Positions 16,816 to 25,937 of a DNA stretch of 35,865 bases are shown in pieces. Under the pieces are notes generated by a model. It was not told where the DNA came from. It made no database searches and saw only the letters and a program-made list of their open reading frames with translations. Position numbers and translations under genes: made by a program. The stretch's first letter is position 1, and the number at the start of each line of letters is the position of its first letter. This DNA comes from an uncultured Pelagibacteraceae bacterium (lineage in GTDB: Bacteria; Pseudomonadota; Alphaproteobacteria; Pelagibacterales; Pelagibacteraceae), in the NCBI GenBank assembly GCA_902606645.1, contig CACLHJ010000006.1, positions 1-35,865 of the forward strand, written 5' to 3'.

Positions 16816-17100
16816 TTATTTTTGACTTAGTATTTCAACCATACATTGAGTTGCATAATCTCTCCACTCAGAGGAGGTTTTGTTTTTTAAACTATTCAAA
16901 TGATCTCTATTACTTTGAATGTCATCTTTGTGCTTTAATTTATCAGCACCGTTTAAATTTGCCTCCATATTAGATAAATTAGTTTCCATTGCATTTATCC
17001 AGCTTTTTCCAAGCTCAACACATTTTTGATCATCTTTTTCGTCACAAATTTGCTTAAAAAAATTGAATATTACATCATCAGTCTTAACAGAACTGCTCAT
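16816..17100 (-). CDS. Small acidic helical protein, unknown
   Basis: 94 residues, predicted all-helical, no signal peptide. Three cysteines (IFNFFKQICDEKDDQKCVELGKSW and the C-terminal ATQCMVEIL) and the charged middle MEANLNGADKLKHKDDIQSN are the visible features. I do not recognise a family. It follows the pentapeptide-repeat gene by 3 bases on the same strand, so the two are probably co-transcribed, although one appears cytoplasmic and the other exported. Confidence 0.65.
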   Translation of the reverse strand: MSSSVKTDDVIFNFFKQICDEKDDQKCVELGKSWINAMETNLSNMEANLNGADKLKHKDDIQSNRDHLNSLKNKTSSEWRDYATQCMVEILSQK

Positions 17101-17103
17101 TGA

Positions 17104-17613
17104 CTATTGATTGCAGGTTCCAATTGACTCTGGACCACATGTTTGTCCATTAGTCCAAGTTGCACCAATTAAATTAGCACCATCAAAGTTAGCATTGGTT
17201 ATATTTGATGAGGTAAAGTTTGCTTCCATCAAATTTGAATTTTGAAAGTTGGCCTCAATTAGTGTGGCACCCATAAAATCAACTCTTGTTAAATTTGCAC
17301 TTGTAAAATTTGTTTTTTCAAAATTGGCACCTATAGAAACTGTTTCATAAAGGTTAGCTCTTACAAATGTAGACTCGGGAAATGTTCCAAATGATAAATT
17401 GGAGTTCATCATTATGCTTTTGTCCAAATTAACCTGAATGAAACTTGCAAAAGATAAATTAGAATTTGGAAAGTAGCTTCCTTGTAAATCTTGTGCATCA
17501 GAAAATCTACAATTTGAATAATCCACACCCTCAGTTAAAGGGTCATCACAAGCTGCATTTGAATTTGAAATAAAAAATAGACTAAATAAAAAGATAAAAA
17601 CCAACTTTTTCAT
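17104..17613 (-). CDS. Secreted pentapeptide-repeat protein
   Basis: 169 residues from the ATG at 17613; a TTG five codons upstream is a poorer start. There is a signal peptide (MKKLVFIFLFSLFFISNSNAA), then about 18 consecutive A(D/N)Lxx-type pentapeptides from residue 45 (for example GANFEKTNFTSANL, GATLIEANFQNSNL). These form a right-handed quadrilateral beta-helix. A Cys pair near the C-terminus (QTCGPESIGTC) and two Cys near the mature N-terminus may form disulfides. The role is unknown; exported proteins of this kind are not the DNA-mimic gyrase-protecting type. It is the upstream gene of a two-gene unit. Confidence 0.85.
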   Translation of the reverse strand: MKKLVFIFLFSLFFISNSNAACDDPLTEGVDYSNCRFSDAQDLQGSYFPNSNLSFASFIQVNLDKSIMMNSNLSFGTFPESTFVRANLYETVSIGANFEKTNFTSANLTRVDFMGATLIEANFQNSNLMEANFTSSNITNANFDGANLIGATWTNGQTCGPESIGTCNQ

Positions 17614-17718
17614 ATTTAAAGTTAACAAATTAAATATGTCAAAACAATGGATGATTAAAATTTTAAAGATAATTTAACAATATTATTTAACAAATATTTA
17701 ACGTATAAACCTTTATTT

Positions 17719-18783
17719 ATGAAAGAATATAGTATTGCAGCAATACCAGGAGATGGCATAGGTAAGGAAGTTGTGCCTGAGGGTCTTAAAATTTTAAAAG
17801 AGGCAGCACTAAAACATCAATTCAAAATTGATTTTACTGAATATGATTTTGCATCATGTGATTATTATGAAAAGCATGGAAAAATGCTGCCTGATGATTG
17901 GAAAGAAAAATTAAGTAAACATAATGCTATTTTTTTTGGTGCAGTTGGAATGCCTGATCAAGTTCCTGATCATATTTCATTATGGGGATCATTACTCAAA
18001 TTTAGACGAGAATTTGATCAATACATAAATCTAAGGCCAGTAAAGCTTTTTCCAGGAGTTAATCCTCCACTGGCAAACAAAAAACCTGGCGATATTGATA
18101 TGATGATTGTTAGAGAAAACACTGAAGGAGAATATTCATCAGTTGGTGGTAGAATGTACCAAAATACAGATAGAGAAATAGCAATACAGGAAACTATTAT
18201 GTCTGCTCACGGCATAGATAGAGTTCAAGAGTTTGCTTTTGAATTAGCAAAAAAAAGAAAGAGAAAAAAACTAACTAATGCAACAAAATCTAATGGTATT
18301 TCAATAACAATGCCATTTTGGGATGAGCGTTTCAGTAAAATGAAAAATAAATATCCTGAAATTGAAACTGATCAATTTCATATTGATATATTAGCAGCAA
18401 GGTTTGTTCTTAATCCAGAATGGTTTGATGTGGTTGTAGCATCAAATTTATTTGGAGATATTTTATCTGATTTAGGTCCCGCATGTACTGGAACTATAGG
18501 AATTGCTCCATCAGGGAATATAAATCCTGAAAATAAACACCCATCATTATTTGAACCAGTGCATGGCTCAGCACCTGATATAGCTGGAAAAGGGATTGCA
18601 AATCCTGTTGGTCAAATTTGGTCAGGTGCAATGATGCTTGATTACTTAGGTGAAAAAGAAGCTTCAAATTCCATTGTATCCGCTATTGAAAAATCTTTAA
18701 ATGTTGAAAAAAATAGAACTAAAGACTTAGGTGGTGAAAGTAATACAGTTGAATGTTCAAATTCTATTCTATCTAATCTTTAA
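17719..18783 (+). CDS. Tartrate dehydrogenase / D-malate dehydrogenase (decarboxylating) family
   Basis: 354 residues, IDH/IMDH-fold NAD-dependent beta-decarboxylating dehydrogenase. Seen: PGDGIGKEV at 9-17, SLLKFRREFDQYINLRPV with the substrate-binding arginines, RENTEGEYSSVGGR near 125, and NLFGDILSDLGP with the metal-binding aspartates. The order MPDQVPDHISLWGSLLKFRR is that of the TtuC/DmlA subgroup and not of LeuB or Icd. It likely oxidises D-malate, tartrate or a related 2-hydroxyacid. Its stop shares TTAA with the stop of the convergent Gfo/Idh gene. The exact substrate is open. Confidence 0.88.
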   Translation: MKEYSIAAIPGDGIGKEVVPEGLKILKEAALKHQFKIDFTEYDFASCDYYEKHGKMLPDDWKEKLSKHNAIFFGAVGMPDQVPDHISLWGSLLKFRREFDQYINLRPVKLFPGVNPPLANKKPGDIDMMIVRENTEGEYSSVGGRMYQNTDREIAIQETIMSAHGIDRVQEFAFELAKKRKRKKLTNATKSNGISITMPFWDERFSKMKNKYPEIETDQFHIDILAARFVLNPEWFDVVVASNLFGDILSDLGPACTGTIGIAPSGNINPENKHPSLFEPVHGSAPDIAGKGIANPVGQIWSGAMMLDYLGEKEASNSIVSAIEKSLNVEKNRTKDLGGESNTVECSNSILSNL

Positions 18784-19814
18784 ATTTTAATTTTTTTACC
18801 AGTTTTTGCACTCTTTGTAATTGCTGCAAAAATTTTTAAAGAATTTAATCCATCATTTCCATTAACTTTAGGCTTAACCTTTTTTAAAACAACATCTGAA
18901 AAATGATCAATTTGATTAACTAATGTATTATCATCTTTTTTCTTAATATCAGATTTCATAAATATCTTATTCCACCAACTTCTTTCTTTTTTATAAAACC
19001 AGTATTTTAAATTTGGAAATTGTATTGATCCTTTGGTGCCACCTATCATATATGCAGATTGATTAGTGACAGGATAAGCAGGGTTTTCTCCTGCTGTTAA
19101 TTCATAGCTCCAAGGAGCAACAATAGTATCAGAAATATTTAATGTACATAAAGCACCTGATTCAAAAATTAAATTTACAGTTGCCGTATCCTCAACTTTA
19201 TATTTTCTCGTTTTATTAGTTGTAAAAGCTTGAACATAAGTAATTGAACCTAATAGGTAACAAATCATATCGATGTCATGTACGAGATTTATACCAAGTG
19301 GTCCACCTCCTCTAGTTGTTCTCCAACTTTCTTTAAAATATTCCTTATGCTTGTAAAGCCAACATAATACATTAGCAGAAACAATATTTCCTAATTTACC
19401 AGATCTGATGATTGTTTTTACTTTTGAAACAATTGCATTGTGTCTTCGATGATAACCAATCAATAATGGAGTTTTATTTTTCTTTGAGCTGATTATAATT
19501 TTTTTTGCAGATTTAATATTATCTGAGATTGGTTTTTCCAAGAGAACTGGTATTTTTTTTTTTAAAAAACTAATTGTATGTTTTTCATGTAATTTATTTG
19601 GAGTTGCAACTATTACAGCATCTAATTGATTTGACTTTAAAAGAGAAGATACATCAGAATATAATGGAATTTTGTACTTATTTGATAGTTTTTTTGCATT
19701 ATCACTAATATCAACAATTGAATGTAAATTTGCTTTTTTTGATTTTGAAATTGCTTTTATATGCTGAAGGCCCATTAAACCTGTTCCAACAATTGATATA
19801 TTAATTTTTTTCAT
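18780..19814 (-). CDS. Gfo/Idh/MocA family NAD(P)-dependent oxidoreductase
   Basis: 344 residues. The Rossmann motif GTGLMGLQHI is at 10-19, the EKP motif with catalytic Lys is at 93-95 (LEKPISDN), and GGGPLGINLVHDIDMICYLLG near 170 holds the catalytic Asp-x-x-x-His type region. The family oxidises or isomerises sugars, inositols and sugar acids. It is the last gene of the minus-strand block with the GtsA-like ABC transporter and two SDRs, which suggests oxidation of an imported sugar or derivative. The protein is unusually Lys-rich, but the whole locus is AT-rich. Confidence 0.85.
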   Translation of the reverse strand: MKKINISIVGTGLMGLQHIKAISKSKKANLHSIVDISDNAKKLSNKYKIPLYSDVSSLLKSNQLDAVIVATPNKLHEKHTISFLKKKIPVLLEKPISDNIKSAKKIIISSKKNKTPLLIGYHRRHNAIVSKVKTIIRSGKLGNIVSANVLCWLYKHKEYFKESWRTTRGGGPLGINLVHDIDMICYLLGSITYVQAFTTNKTRKYKVEDTATVNLIFESGALCTLNISDTIVAPWSYELTAGENPAYPVTNQSAYMIGGTKGSIQFPNLKYWFYKKERSWWNKIFMKSDIKKKDDNTLVNQIDHFSDVVLKKVKPKVNGNDGLNSLKIFAAITKSAKTGKKIKI

Positions 19815-19838
19815 AATTAAGCTAATTTTACGTAATAG

Positions 19839-19858
19839 AAAATATATGAATATATTTT
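19839..19858. repeat. AT-only inverted repeat between SDR and Gfo/Idh genes
   Basis: AAAATATAT and ATATATTTT form a 9-bp stem around GA in the 71-base gap between the two genes. It has no GC pair, so it may only be a weak pause or processing hairpin. Confidence 0.35.
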
Positions 19859-19885
19859 TTTTAGCTTTTAATAAACTAACTTAAA

Positions 19886-20647
19886 TTAAGTAATACCACC
19901 ATCAACAACAAAACTTTGTTTCGTACAACCTGATGATTGATCAGATGATAAAAATAAAACTAATCTAGCTACATCATCTGGTTTAAGTTGTCTTTTGATA
20001 GCTTGGCTATCTAATATAAGTTTTTTATATTTAGGAGTAAGCCAATGCTTAATCTGTCTTTCTGTAGCAATTGAACCTGGTATGACTGAATTAGTTCTAA
20101 TGTTATATTTTCCAAATTCTTGTGCAAAAGATCTTGTTAAACCAACCACAGCTGATTTTGCTGTTTCATAAACAACTTTATCTCCTTCTCCTAGCATCCA
20201 TGATACTGAACTTAGATTTACAATTGATCCTGATTTTATTTTTTTCATACCTTTTACAACTTCTTGCGCAGCAAAAAAATAGTGTTTTAAGTTTATTCCC
20301 ATCCTATTTTCCCAATACCTTTCATCAACCTGTTCTGTAGTGTGCCTATCATCATTTGCAGCACTATTAATTAGACAATGAATTGCACCTTTTTTTGAAA
20401 TGATGTCTTTAATAATATTTTGTAATTTTTTTACATCCAAAATATTACATTCAATGAATTTAGGAACTCTATATCCCTTTTTTTTTATGTTTTTAATTAA
20501 TTTATTGGATGATTTAAGGTCAATGTCTATGAAATAAACTTCACTTTTTTGTTCACAAAAATGCTCAACTATTGTGGCTCCTATACCAGAACCACCTCCT
20601 GAAATAAAAACTCTTTTATTTTTTAAATCTGAATATACTACTTTCAT
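19886..20647 (-). CDS. SDR-family sugar/alcohol dehydrogenase
   Basis: 253 residues, classical short-chain dehydrogenase. Cofactor loop SGGGSGIG at about 15-22, structural NSAAND (NNAG variant), catalytic Ser in LSSVSWM, and YETAK with Tyr and Lys. It ends with SSGCTKQSFVVDGG, as in the FabG/glucose dehydrogenase group. The gene starts 2 bases after the stop of the MalK-type ATPase and so belongs to the transporter operon. It probably oxidises the imported sugar at C1 (aldose 1-dehydrogenase) by analogy with other SDRs in such operons; the substrate is unproven. Confidence 0.85.
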   Translation of the reverse strand: MKVVYSDLKNKRVFISGGGSGIGATIVEHFCEQKSEVYFIDIDLKSSNKLIKNIKKKGYRVPKFIECNILDVKKLQNIIKDIISKKGAIHCLINSAANDDRHTTEQVDERYWENRMGINLKHYFFAAQEVVKGMKKIKSGSIVNLSSVSWMLGEGDKVVYETAKSAVVGLTRSFAQEFGKYNIRTNSVIPGSIATERQIKHWLTPKYKKLILDSQAIKRQLKPDDVARLVLFLSSDQSSGCTKQSFVVDGGIT

Positions 20648-20649
20648 AA

Positions 20650-21744
20650 TTAAATTCTTTCCTTCGTCTTCAAATCGAATAAAGATATATGGGCTAGATC
20701 AAAATATAATTTCATTTCTTTTTCAAGTTCAATTTTAATTGTAGATGGGAATTTTGCCAAAATTTCTTGATTTGAATAGTCTAATGTGACTATTTGTTCA
20801 TGGCCAATATATTCACTTAGATCAGCACGTAAATTAATATCAAAGTCATCTTCATTCAATTTTTTAAAATAAATATGTTCTGGTCTGATACCAAAATATA
20901 TTTCTTTGTCATTTAAATCTGAATTCTCTTTAAAATCATAATTATTGATTGGGACTTCTAAACTTGAGTCATCAGCAATAAATGAAATATTATTTGAATT
21001 TTTAATTAACTTGCCTTTAATTAAATTCATAGAAGGTGAACCAATAAAATCCGCTACAAAAGTATTACTAGGTTTGTTGTAAATATTTTCTGGAGTTTCA
21101 TTTTGCTGAATGACACCGTGATTCATTATAGCAATTTTTGTTCCTAAGCTCATAGCTTCTGTCTGGTCGTGTGTAACATAAACTACAGTAGTTTTTAGCT
21201 GTTGGTGAAGTTTTTTGATTTCACGCCTCATCTCAACTCTCAATTTTGCATCTAAATTAGATAATGGTTCATCAAATAAAAATATTCTTGGCTCTCTTAC
21301 TAAAGCTCTACCAATAGCGACTCTCTGTCTTTGACCTCCAGATAATTGAGACGGCTTTCTTTCTAGTAATTTATCAACTTGTAAAAATGTAGAAACTTTT
21401 TCTAATTGCTCTGCAATCTTTTCTTTTGAAGTTTTGGCTTGTTTAAGACCAAAAATCATATTTTCCTTAACATTCATCGACGGATAAAGCGCGTAAGATT
21501 GAAAAACCATTGCAATATTTCTGTCTTTTGGCTCCACTTTGCTCACATTATAGTCGTCTATAAAAACATTTCCTTCATTAATAGTTTCAAGACCCGCAAT
21601 AATATTAAGTAAGGTTGACTTTCCACATCCAGACGGCCCTAGGAGTACTAAAAAATTTCCTTCATCAATTTCTAAATTAATTTTTCTTAATACCTCAGTT
21701 GTTCCAAAGTTTTTTGACAATTCTTCAATTTTTAAAGTTTTCAT
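20650..21744 (-). CDS. Sugar ABC transporter ATP-binding protein, MalK/UgpC type
   Basis: 364 residues. Walker A GPSGCGKST, Q-loop MVFQSYALYPSM, signature LSGGQRQRVAIGRAL, Walker B IFLFDEPLSNLD, H-loop VTHDQTEAM, followed by a ~130-residue C-terminal TOBE/OB regulatory domain (GIRPEHIY). This is the CUT1 ATPase that energises the two preceding permeases. It is the fourth gene of the binding protein-permease-permease-ATPase set, 2 bases from its neighbours. Confidence 0.94.
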   Translation of the reverse strand: MKTLKIEELSKNFGTTEVLRKINLEIDEGNFLVLLGPSGCGKSTLLNIIAGLETINEGNVFIDDYNVSKVEPKDRNIAMVFQSYALYPSMNVKENMIFGLKQAKTSKEKIAEQLEKVSTFLQVDKLLERKPSQLSGGQRQRVAIGRALVREPRIFLFDEPLSNLDAKLRVEMRREIKKLHQQLKTTVVYVTHDQTEAMSLGTKIAIMNHGVIQQNETPENIYNKPSNTFVADFIGSPSMNLIKGKLIKNSNNISFIADDSSLEVPINNYDFKENSDLNDKEIYFGIRPEHIYFKKLNEDDFDINLRADLSEYIGHEQIVTLDYSNQEILAKFPSTIKIELEKEMKLYFDLAHISLFDLKTKERI

Positions 21745-21746
21745 AT

Positions 21747-22652
21747 TTATCCTTTCACAGCTCCTGAAGTTAATCCTCTAATAAAATATTTTCCTGCTAA
21801 AACATAAACTATAAGTGTTGGAATTCCTGCAATTATAGCTGAGGCCATATCTACGTTGTACTCTTTAACACTAGTGCTAGATAAAACCATATTATTTAGT
21901 GCAACCTGAATTGGTGCTGCCTCCCCAAATGAAAAAGTTGATCCAAACAAAAAGTCATTCCATATTTGAGTAAATTGCCAAATAACAGTTACAACGATAA
22001 TTGGAGCAGAAATAGGAAGTAAGATTTTAAAAAATATTTTAAAGAAACCAGCTCCATCAATTCTTGCAGCTTTAACTAACTCCGTAGGCACTGAGATATA
22101 GTAGTTTCTAAAAAATAAAGTTGTAAATGGAATTCCATAAACTGTATGAACTAACACAAGTCCTACAACTGAATTTGATATTCCTAAAGTTCCAAGAGTT
22201 CTGGCCATAGGGAGTAGTATTGCTTGAAAAGGAATAAAACATCCAAATAATAAAAATAAGAAAACCCATTGATCTCCTTTAAATCTCCATTTTGTTAAAA
22301 CGTAGCCAGTCATTGCTCCTATAAATGTTGAAAAAAATACAGCAGGCACTACCATCTTAATTGAATTCCAAAAATAAGGTCTTAAAAAGGTGTCACCTGC
22401 TCCATAACCTCTTCCACCCCAAGCAACTAACCATGAGTCAAAATTTAACGAGCTTGGCCAAGTTAAAAGTGTTCCTTGTCGAATTTCTTCCATTGTTTTG
22501 AGTGAAGTTACAACCATTACATAAAGAGGGAAAATAAAATAAGAAGCAAAAAGAATTAAAACAAAATACAAGAACCATCTCAAAAACATATTTGTATATT
22601 TAGATTTTTGCTCTAATTCTTTATAAGAAGATGATTGTAAGTTATCTTGCAT
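21747..22652 (-). CDS. Sugar ABC transporter permease, MalG type
   Basis: 301 residues, six predicted membrane helices. The EAA loop reads ELVKAARIDGAGFFKIFFKILLP near residue 190, the contact site for the ATPase. The C-terminal YVLAGKYFIRGLTSGAVKG is typical of MalG-group proteins. It overlaps the MalF-type gene by 11 bases. It pairs with MalF type to form the sugar channel, most similar in operon context to the Pseudomonas gts glucose system. Confidence 0.93.
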   Translation of the reverse strand: MQDNLQSSSYKELEQKSKYTNMFLRWFLYFVLILFASYFIFPLYVMVVTSLKTMEEIRQGTLLTWPSSLNFDSWLVAWGGRGYGAGDTFLRPYFWNSIKMVVPAVFFSTFIGAMTGYVLTKWRFKGDQWVFLFLLFGCFIPFQAILLPMARTLGTLGISNSVVGLVLVHTVYGIPFTTLFFRNYYISVPTELVKAARIDGAGFFKIFFKILLPISAPIIVVTVIWQFTQIWNDFLFGSTFSFGEAAPIQVALNNMVLSSTSVKEYNVDMASAIIAGIPTLIVYVLAGKYFIRGLTSGAVKG

Positions 22653-23517
22653 TTTCTCTCCTTAGTTCTGAATATAAATATGGAATGATTACAGCGGCTA
22701 CAGCCATAAACATCATCATTGCACTTGCTGCAGATAATCCTACTTGACTTTTATGAAATGCAGCTTGTGTCATAAATAAAGCTGGCATTGTTGTTGAAAT
22801 ACCTGGTCCACCTTGTGTTAGAGCTACTATTAGATCATAACTTTTTATAGAGATGTGAACTAGGATTACAAAACTTGTAAAGAATACTGGCCTCATCATT
22901 GGTAATAATATTTTCCAATAAACAGTAAATAACCCAGCTCCGTCAATTTTTGCAGCTTTAACAATCTCATCCTCAACTGATCTTAATCCAGCTAAAAATA
23001 ATGCCATTACAAAACCAGCAGATTGCCATACACCTGCTATAACGATTGTATAAATGGCCATTTCCCTATTAACTAACCAGTCAAAAGTAAAATTTTCGAA
23101 ACCCCAGTCTATAAACATCTTCTGAATCCCGAGTGTTGGATTTAGTATCCATTTCCAGGCAGTACCAGTAACTATAAAAGATAAAGCCATTGGGTATAAA
23201 TAAATTGTTCTAAGAACACCCTCAGCCCTAATTTTTTGATCTAAAAAAATTGCTAAAATTATTCCTATGACAATGCAAAAAATTAAAAATAATGCTGTAA
23301 AAATTAATAAATTATCTACTGATATAAGCCATTTTCTTGATGCCCATAATTTTACGTACTGACCAACTCCCCACAATTCATATTTAGGTAAAATTTTCGA
23401 GTTAGTAAAAGATATATATAAAGTCCAAAGTACAAAACCATAAACAAACCATCCAATTAGCCCAACTGCTGGAGCCATTACAATTTTTGGTAAATTTTTT
23501 TCTAACCACTTGAACAT
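22642..23517 (-). CDS. Sugar ABC transporter permease, MalF type
   Basis: 291 residues, six predicted membrane helices. The EAA loop is DEIVKAAKIDGAGLFTVYWKILLP, and TQGGPGISTTMPALFM is the typical permease stretch after it. It starts 67 bases after the binding-protein stop, behind a terminator hairpin, and has no evident Shine-Dalgarno, so it should be made at a far lower level than the binding protein. Confidence 0.93.
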   Translation of the reverse strand: MFKWLEKNLPKIVMAPAVGLIGWFVYGFVLWTLYISFTNSKILPKYELWGVGQYVKLWASRKWLISVDNLLIFTALFLIFCIVIGIILAIFLDQKIRAEGVLRTIYLYPMALSFIVTGTAWKWILNPTLGIQKMFIDWGFENFTFDWLVNREMAIYTIVIAGVWQSAGFVMALFLAGLRSVEDEIVKAAKIDGAGLFTVYWKILLPMMRPVFFTSFVILVHISIKSYDLIVALTQGGPGISTTMPALFMTQAAFHKSQVGLSAASAMMMFMAVAAVIIPYLYSELRRENAR

Positions 23518-23540
23518 TGTAAATATTTTTTTTGATTAAA

Positions 23541-23570
23541 AAAAAGGCCACTTAGTTAAAAGTGGCCTTT
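23541..23570 (-). terminator. Intra-operon terminator between binding protein and permeases
   Basis: An 11-bp stem (AAAGGCCACTT / AAGTGGCCTTT) with a 6-base loop, followed on the minus strand by a run of eight T. It begins 14 bases after the binding-protein stop. It should end most transcripts and let only a part continue into the MalF-type gene. Confidence 0.88.
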
Positions 23571-23584
23571 AGATTTTTAATGAA

Positions 23585-24841
23585 CTACATATTAGCTAGA
23601 ACTGAATCAGCTAATGCGTTTGCAGCGTCTACTGAAGACATATCAGAATTAAAGTGTTCTGTGATTATATCTTGTAGAGCAGCTTTCATAGTATTACCTT
23701 GAGCCATACCATGAGCAAAACTTGGAACTAGTCCACCTTTTGCACCTGCAGTTTTGATATCTGCGTTAGATGTTTTTGCACATTTATCAAATTCATCCAT
23801 TGATACGTCTAGACGAGCTGGTATTGAACCTTTGTATAGATTAAAAACTTTTTGAAAGTTTTTACCCATCATTAGTTTAGCCAATAATTTTTGACCAGCT
23901 TGTTTATCTGGATCACTAGACTTATAGAAAATAAAACTATCTACGTTATACAAGTAACCATTATTTGATGGAGTTGCAGCACAATAATAATCTACACCTG
24001 GTGTTTTACCAGCAGCTGTAAATTCTCCTTTAGCCCAGTCACCCATAATTTGGAAACCAGCTTTACCTTCGATAACCATACCAGTTGCAACGTTCCAGTC
24101 TCTTCCTGGGCTACCTTCATCAGTGTAACCTTGTAGTTTTCTCATTTGATCAAAAACTTTAACTGTAGTTTCACTTCTCAAACAACTTTCTTTTAGATCA
24201 ACATAGCAATTTTTATAGTAATTGTTTCCACCAATACCCATAGCAACTGCTTCAAAAACTGTAGCATCTTGCCAAGCTTGTCCACCGTGAGCAAAAGGAA
24301 TTATACCAGCTGCTTGTAACTTATCAGCAGCAGCATTTAATTCATCCCATGTAGTTGGAACTGAAATACCATTTGAATCAAATACAGCTTTATTTGCCCA
24401 CATCCAGTCAATTCTATGAATATTTACTGGAGCCGCACAATAAGGTCCGCTGTTATTTTCACATTTATGAATAGCTGCAATCATAGGATCTAATAAATTA
24501 TCCCAGCCTTCAGATTGAGCAATTGAATCTATATTGTATGGAGCTACTACACCTTCTTGGTCATACTCTTGAATTGTAGGACCTTTAATTTGTGAAGCAG
24601 ACGGCGGATCACCAGCAACAATCCTTGCTTTTAAAGCAACGTTAGCAGCGTCTCCACCACCACCTGTTACAGGCATATCTAACCATTCACCACCATTAGC
24701 AGCAAAATCGTCTTTTAAAACTTTTAAAGCAGCTGCCTCACCACCTGAAGTCCACCAGTGCAATACCTCAATTTTTGGTCCTGCATAAGATGAAGTAGAT
24801 GTGAATGCAAATGCAATCAAAGCGATTATTAATTTTCTCAT
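23585..24841 (-). CDS. Periplasmic sugar-binding protein, GtsA-like (glucose/mannose type)
   Basis: 418 residues, signal peptide cut after about Ala20 (MRKLIIALIAFAFTSTSSYA). The mature start IEVLHWWTSGGEAAA, then GGGGDAANVALKARIVAGDPP, QIKGPTIQEY, NIHRIDWMWANKAVF and AHGGQAWQDATVFE follow the order known from glucose-binding GtsA proteins of Pseudomonas. Four Cys are in the mature protein, probably two disulfides. It delivers sugar to the two permeases downstream. An AAGGGAAG ribosome binding site lies 7 bases before the ATG. Glucose is the best guess, but other hexoses are possible. Confidence 0.92.
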   Translation of the reverse strand: MRKLIIALIAFAFTSTSSYAGPKIEVLHWWTSGGEAAALKVLKDDFAANGGEWLDMPVTGGGGDAANVALKARIVAGDPPSASQIKGPTIQEYDQEGVVAPYNIDSIAQSEGWDNLLDPMIAAIHKCENNSGPYCAAPVNIHRIDWMWANKAVFDSNGISVPTTWDELNAAADKLQAAGIIPFAHGGQAWQDATVFEAVAMGIGGNNYYKNCYVDLKESCLRSETTVKVFDQMRKLQGYTDEGSPGRDWNVATGMVIEGKAGFQIMGDWAKGEFTAAGKTPGVDYYCAATPSNNGYLYNVDSFIFYKSSDPDKQAGQKLLAKLMMGKNFQKVFNLYKGSIPARLDVSMDEFDKCAKTSNADIKTAGAKGGLVPSFAHGMAQGNTMKAALQDIITEHFNSDMSSVDAANALADSVLANM

Positions 24842-25032
24842 ATCTTATCTTCCCTTTTTGTTATTTCTCGTTTTTTTATATAAAAAAGGACTATAGGTAG
24901 ATTGTGAGCTAAAAGTAAATTAAAAAAATCTTCTACAACTTCGAGTTGATGTTTTTTAAAATTTCTTTTAGTAAGTTTTTATATATTTAAGGCTTAATAT
25001 TTATTTAATTTATTCAATTCTAGATTGAAATT
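24842..25032 (-). promoter_or_regulatory. 191-base gap between ROK kinase and sugar-binding protein (probable promoter/leader)
   Basis: The largest gap in the window. On the minus strand it holds a small hairpin, CAACTCGAAGTTG (about 24938-24950), followed after eight bases by T7 (weak terminator of the ROK operon). It then has an AT palindrome near 24880 and the AAGGGAAG ribosome binding site at 24849-24856. Its size suggests that the binding-protein operon has its own promoter. I cannot fix -10/-35 boxes with confidence. Confidence 0.4.
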
Positions 25033-25935
25033 TCAATTTACTAAAGTTCTTCCAAGACGAGCGGCTCCTCTAACGCCACTTGCATCTCCAAACCTAGGTT
25101 TAAGGAAAACCCCTTGATATTCTTTTCCTATGACAAATTTCTTAACCATAGACTCTATTTCACTTAAAAAATCAATTTCGTTTGAAACTCCACCACCAAA
25201 TATAAAAGCGTCCGGGTCTAAAATATTTATAATACTTGAAAGAGACATAGCAAGATTTACTTTAAAATCATCTATAAATCTTTCGGCATCTAAATCGTGC
25301 TTACGATTTAACTCAAAAATCTCGTTTGTTTTTAAGTTTTTTCCATAAAGTTTATTAAATCTTTTTGCTAAACCTAAACCAGAAATAAAACTTTCAATTT
25401 CAGCTTCTCTAGCATTATTAGAGTCAAAATTTTCTTTTTTTGCTGCAAAATATGGAATTTGATTATGTCCCCACTCACCTGCCACGCCATTTGGACCACT
25501 TATAATTTGTTTATCAATTACAAGTCCACCTCCAGCTCCTGAACCTAAAATAATTCCATAAACTATTTTATAATTTTTTCCTGACCCATCAATTGCTTCA
25601 GATAATGCAAAACAATTTGCATCATTTTCACAAAAAACTTCTTTGCCAAGCACTTTACGTAAATCATTTTGAAAAGGTTTTTTTTCAAGCCAATAACAAT
25701 TTGGTGCATTTTTTACTAAACCTGTTTGAGGAGAGTGTATTCCTGGGTGACATACTCCTATAGGTAATTCCATTTTAAATTCTTTTTCTAATTTTTGATT
25801 AATATCTTTAATAGCATTTATTATTGATAGATAATCTTTAGGACAAGCAGTTCTAGATCTGTGTTTCTCTTGACCGTTTTGTTCTAAGACCACAGTTTCT
25901 ATTTTTGTAGCACCAACATCTATACCTATTTGCAT
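25033..25935 (-). CDS. ROK-family sugar kinase lacking the zinc-binding cysteines
   Basis: 300 residues. DVGATKIE near the N-terminus (phosphate 1 loop), catalytic Asp105 in CENDANCFA, and GSGAGGGLV (131-138) identify a ROK kinase (glucokinase/fructokinase/NagK-like). The GEWGHN box (153-158) is present, but the usual CxCGxxGC zinc motif between it and the ESFISG segment is gone; no Cys occurs there. ROK kinases phosphorylate hexoses or amino sugars with ATP in the cytoplasm. It follows the SDR gene by 2 bases, so it shares the TctCBA-SDR transcript, upstream of the GtsA-like operon. Confidence 0.87.
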   Translation of the reverse strand: MQIGIDVGATKIETVVLEQNGQEKHRSRTACPKDYLSIINAIKDINQKLEKEFKMELPIGVCHPGIHSPQTGLVKNAPNCYWLEKKPFQNDLRKVLGKEVFCENDANCFALSEAIDGSGKNYKIVYGIILGSGAGGGLVIDKQIISGPNGVAGEWGHNQIPYFAAKKENFDSNNAREAEIESFISGLGLAKRFNKLYGKNLKTNEIFELNRKHDLDAERFIDDFKVNLAMSLSSIINILDPDAFIFGGGVSNEIDFLSEIESMVKKFVIGKEYQGVFLKPRFGDASGVRGAARLGRTLVN

Positions 25936-25937
25936 AA

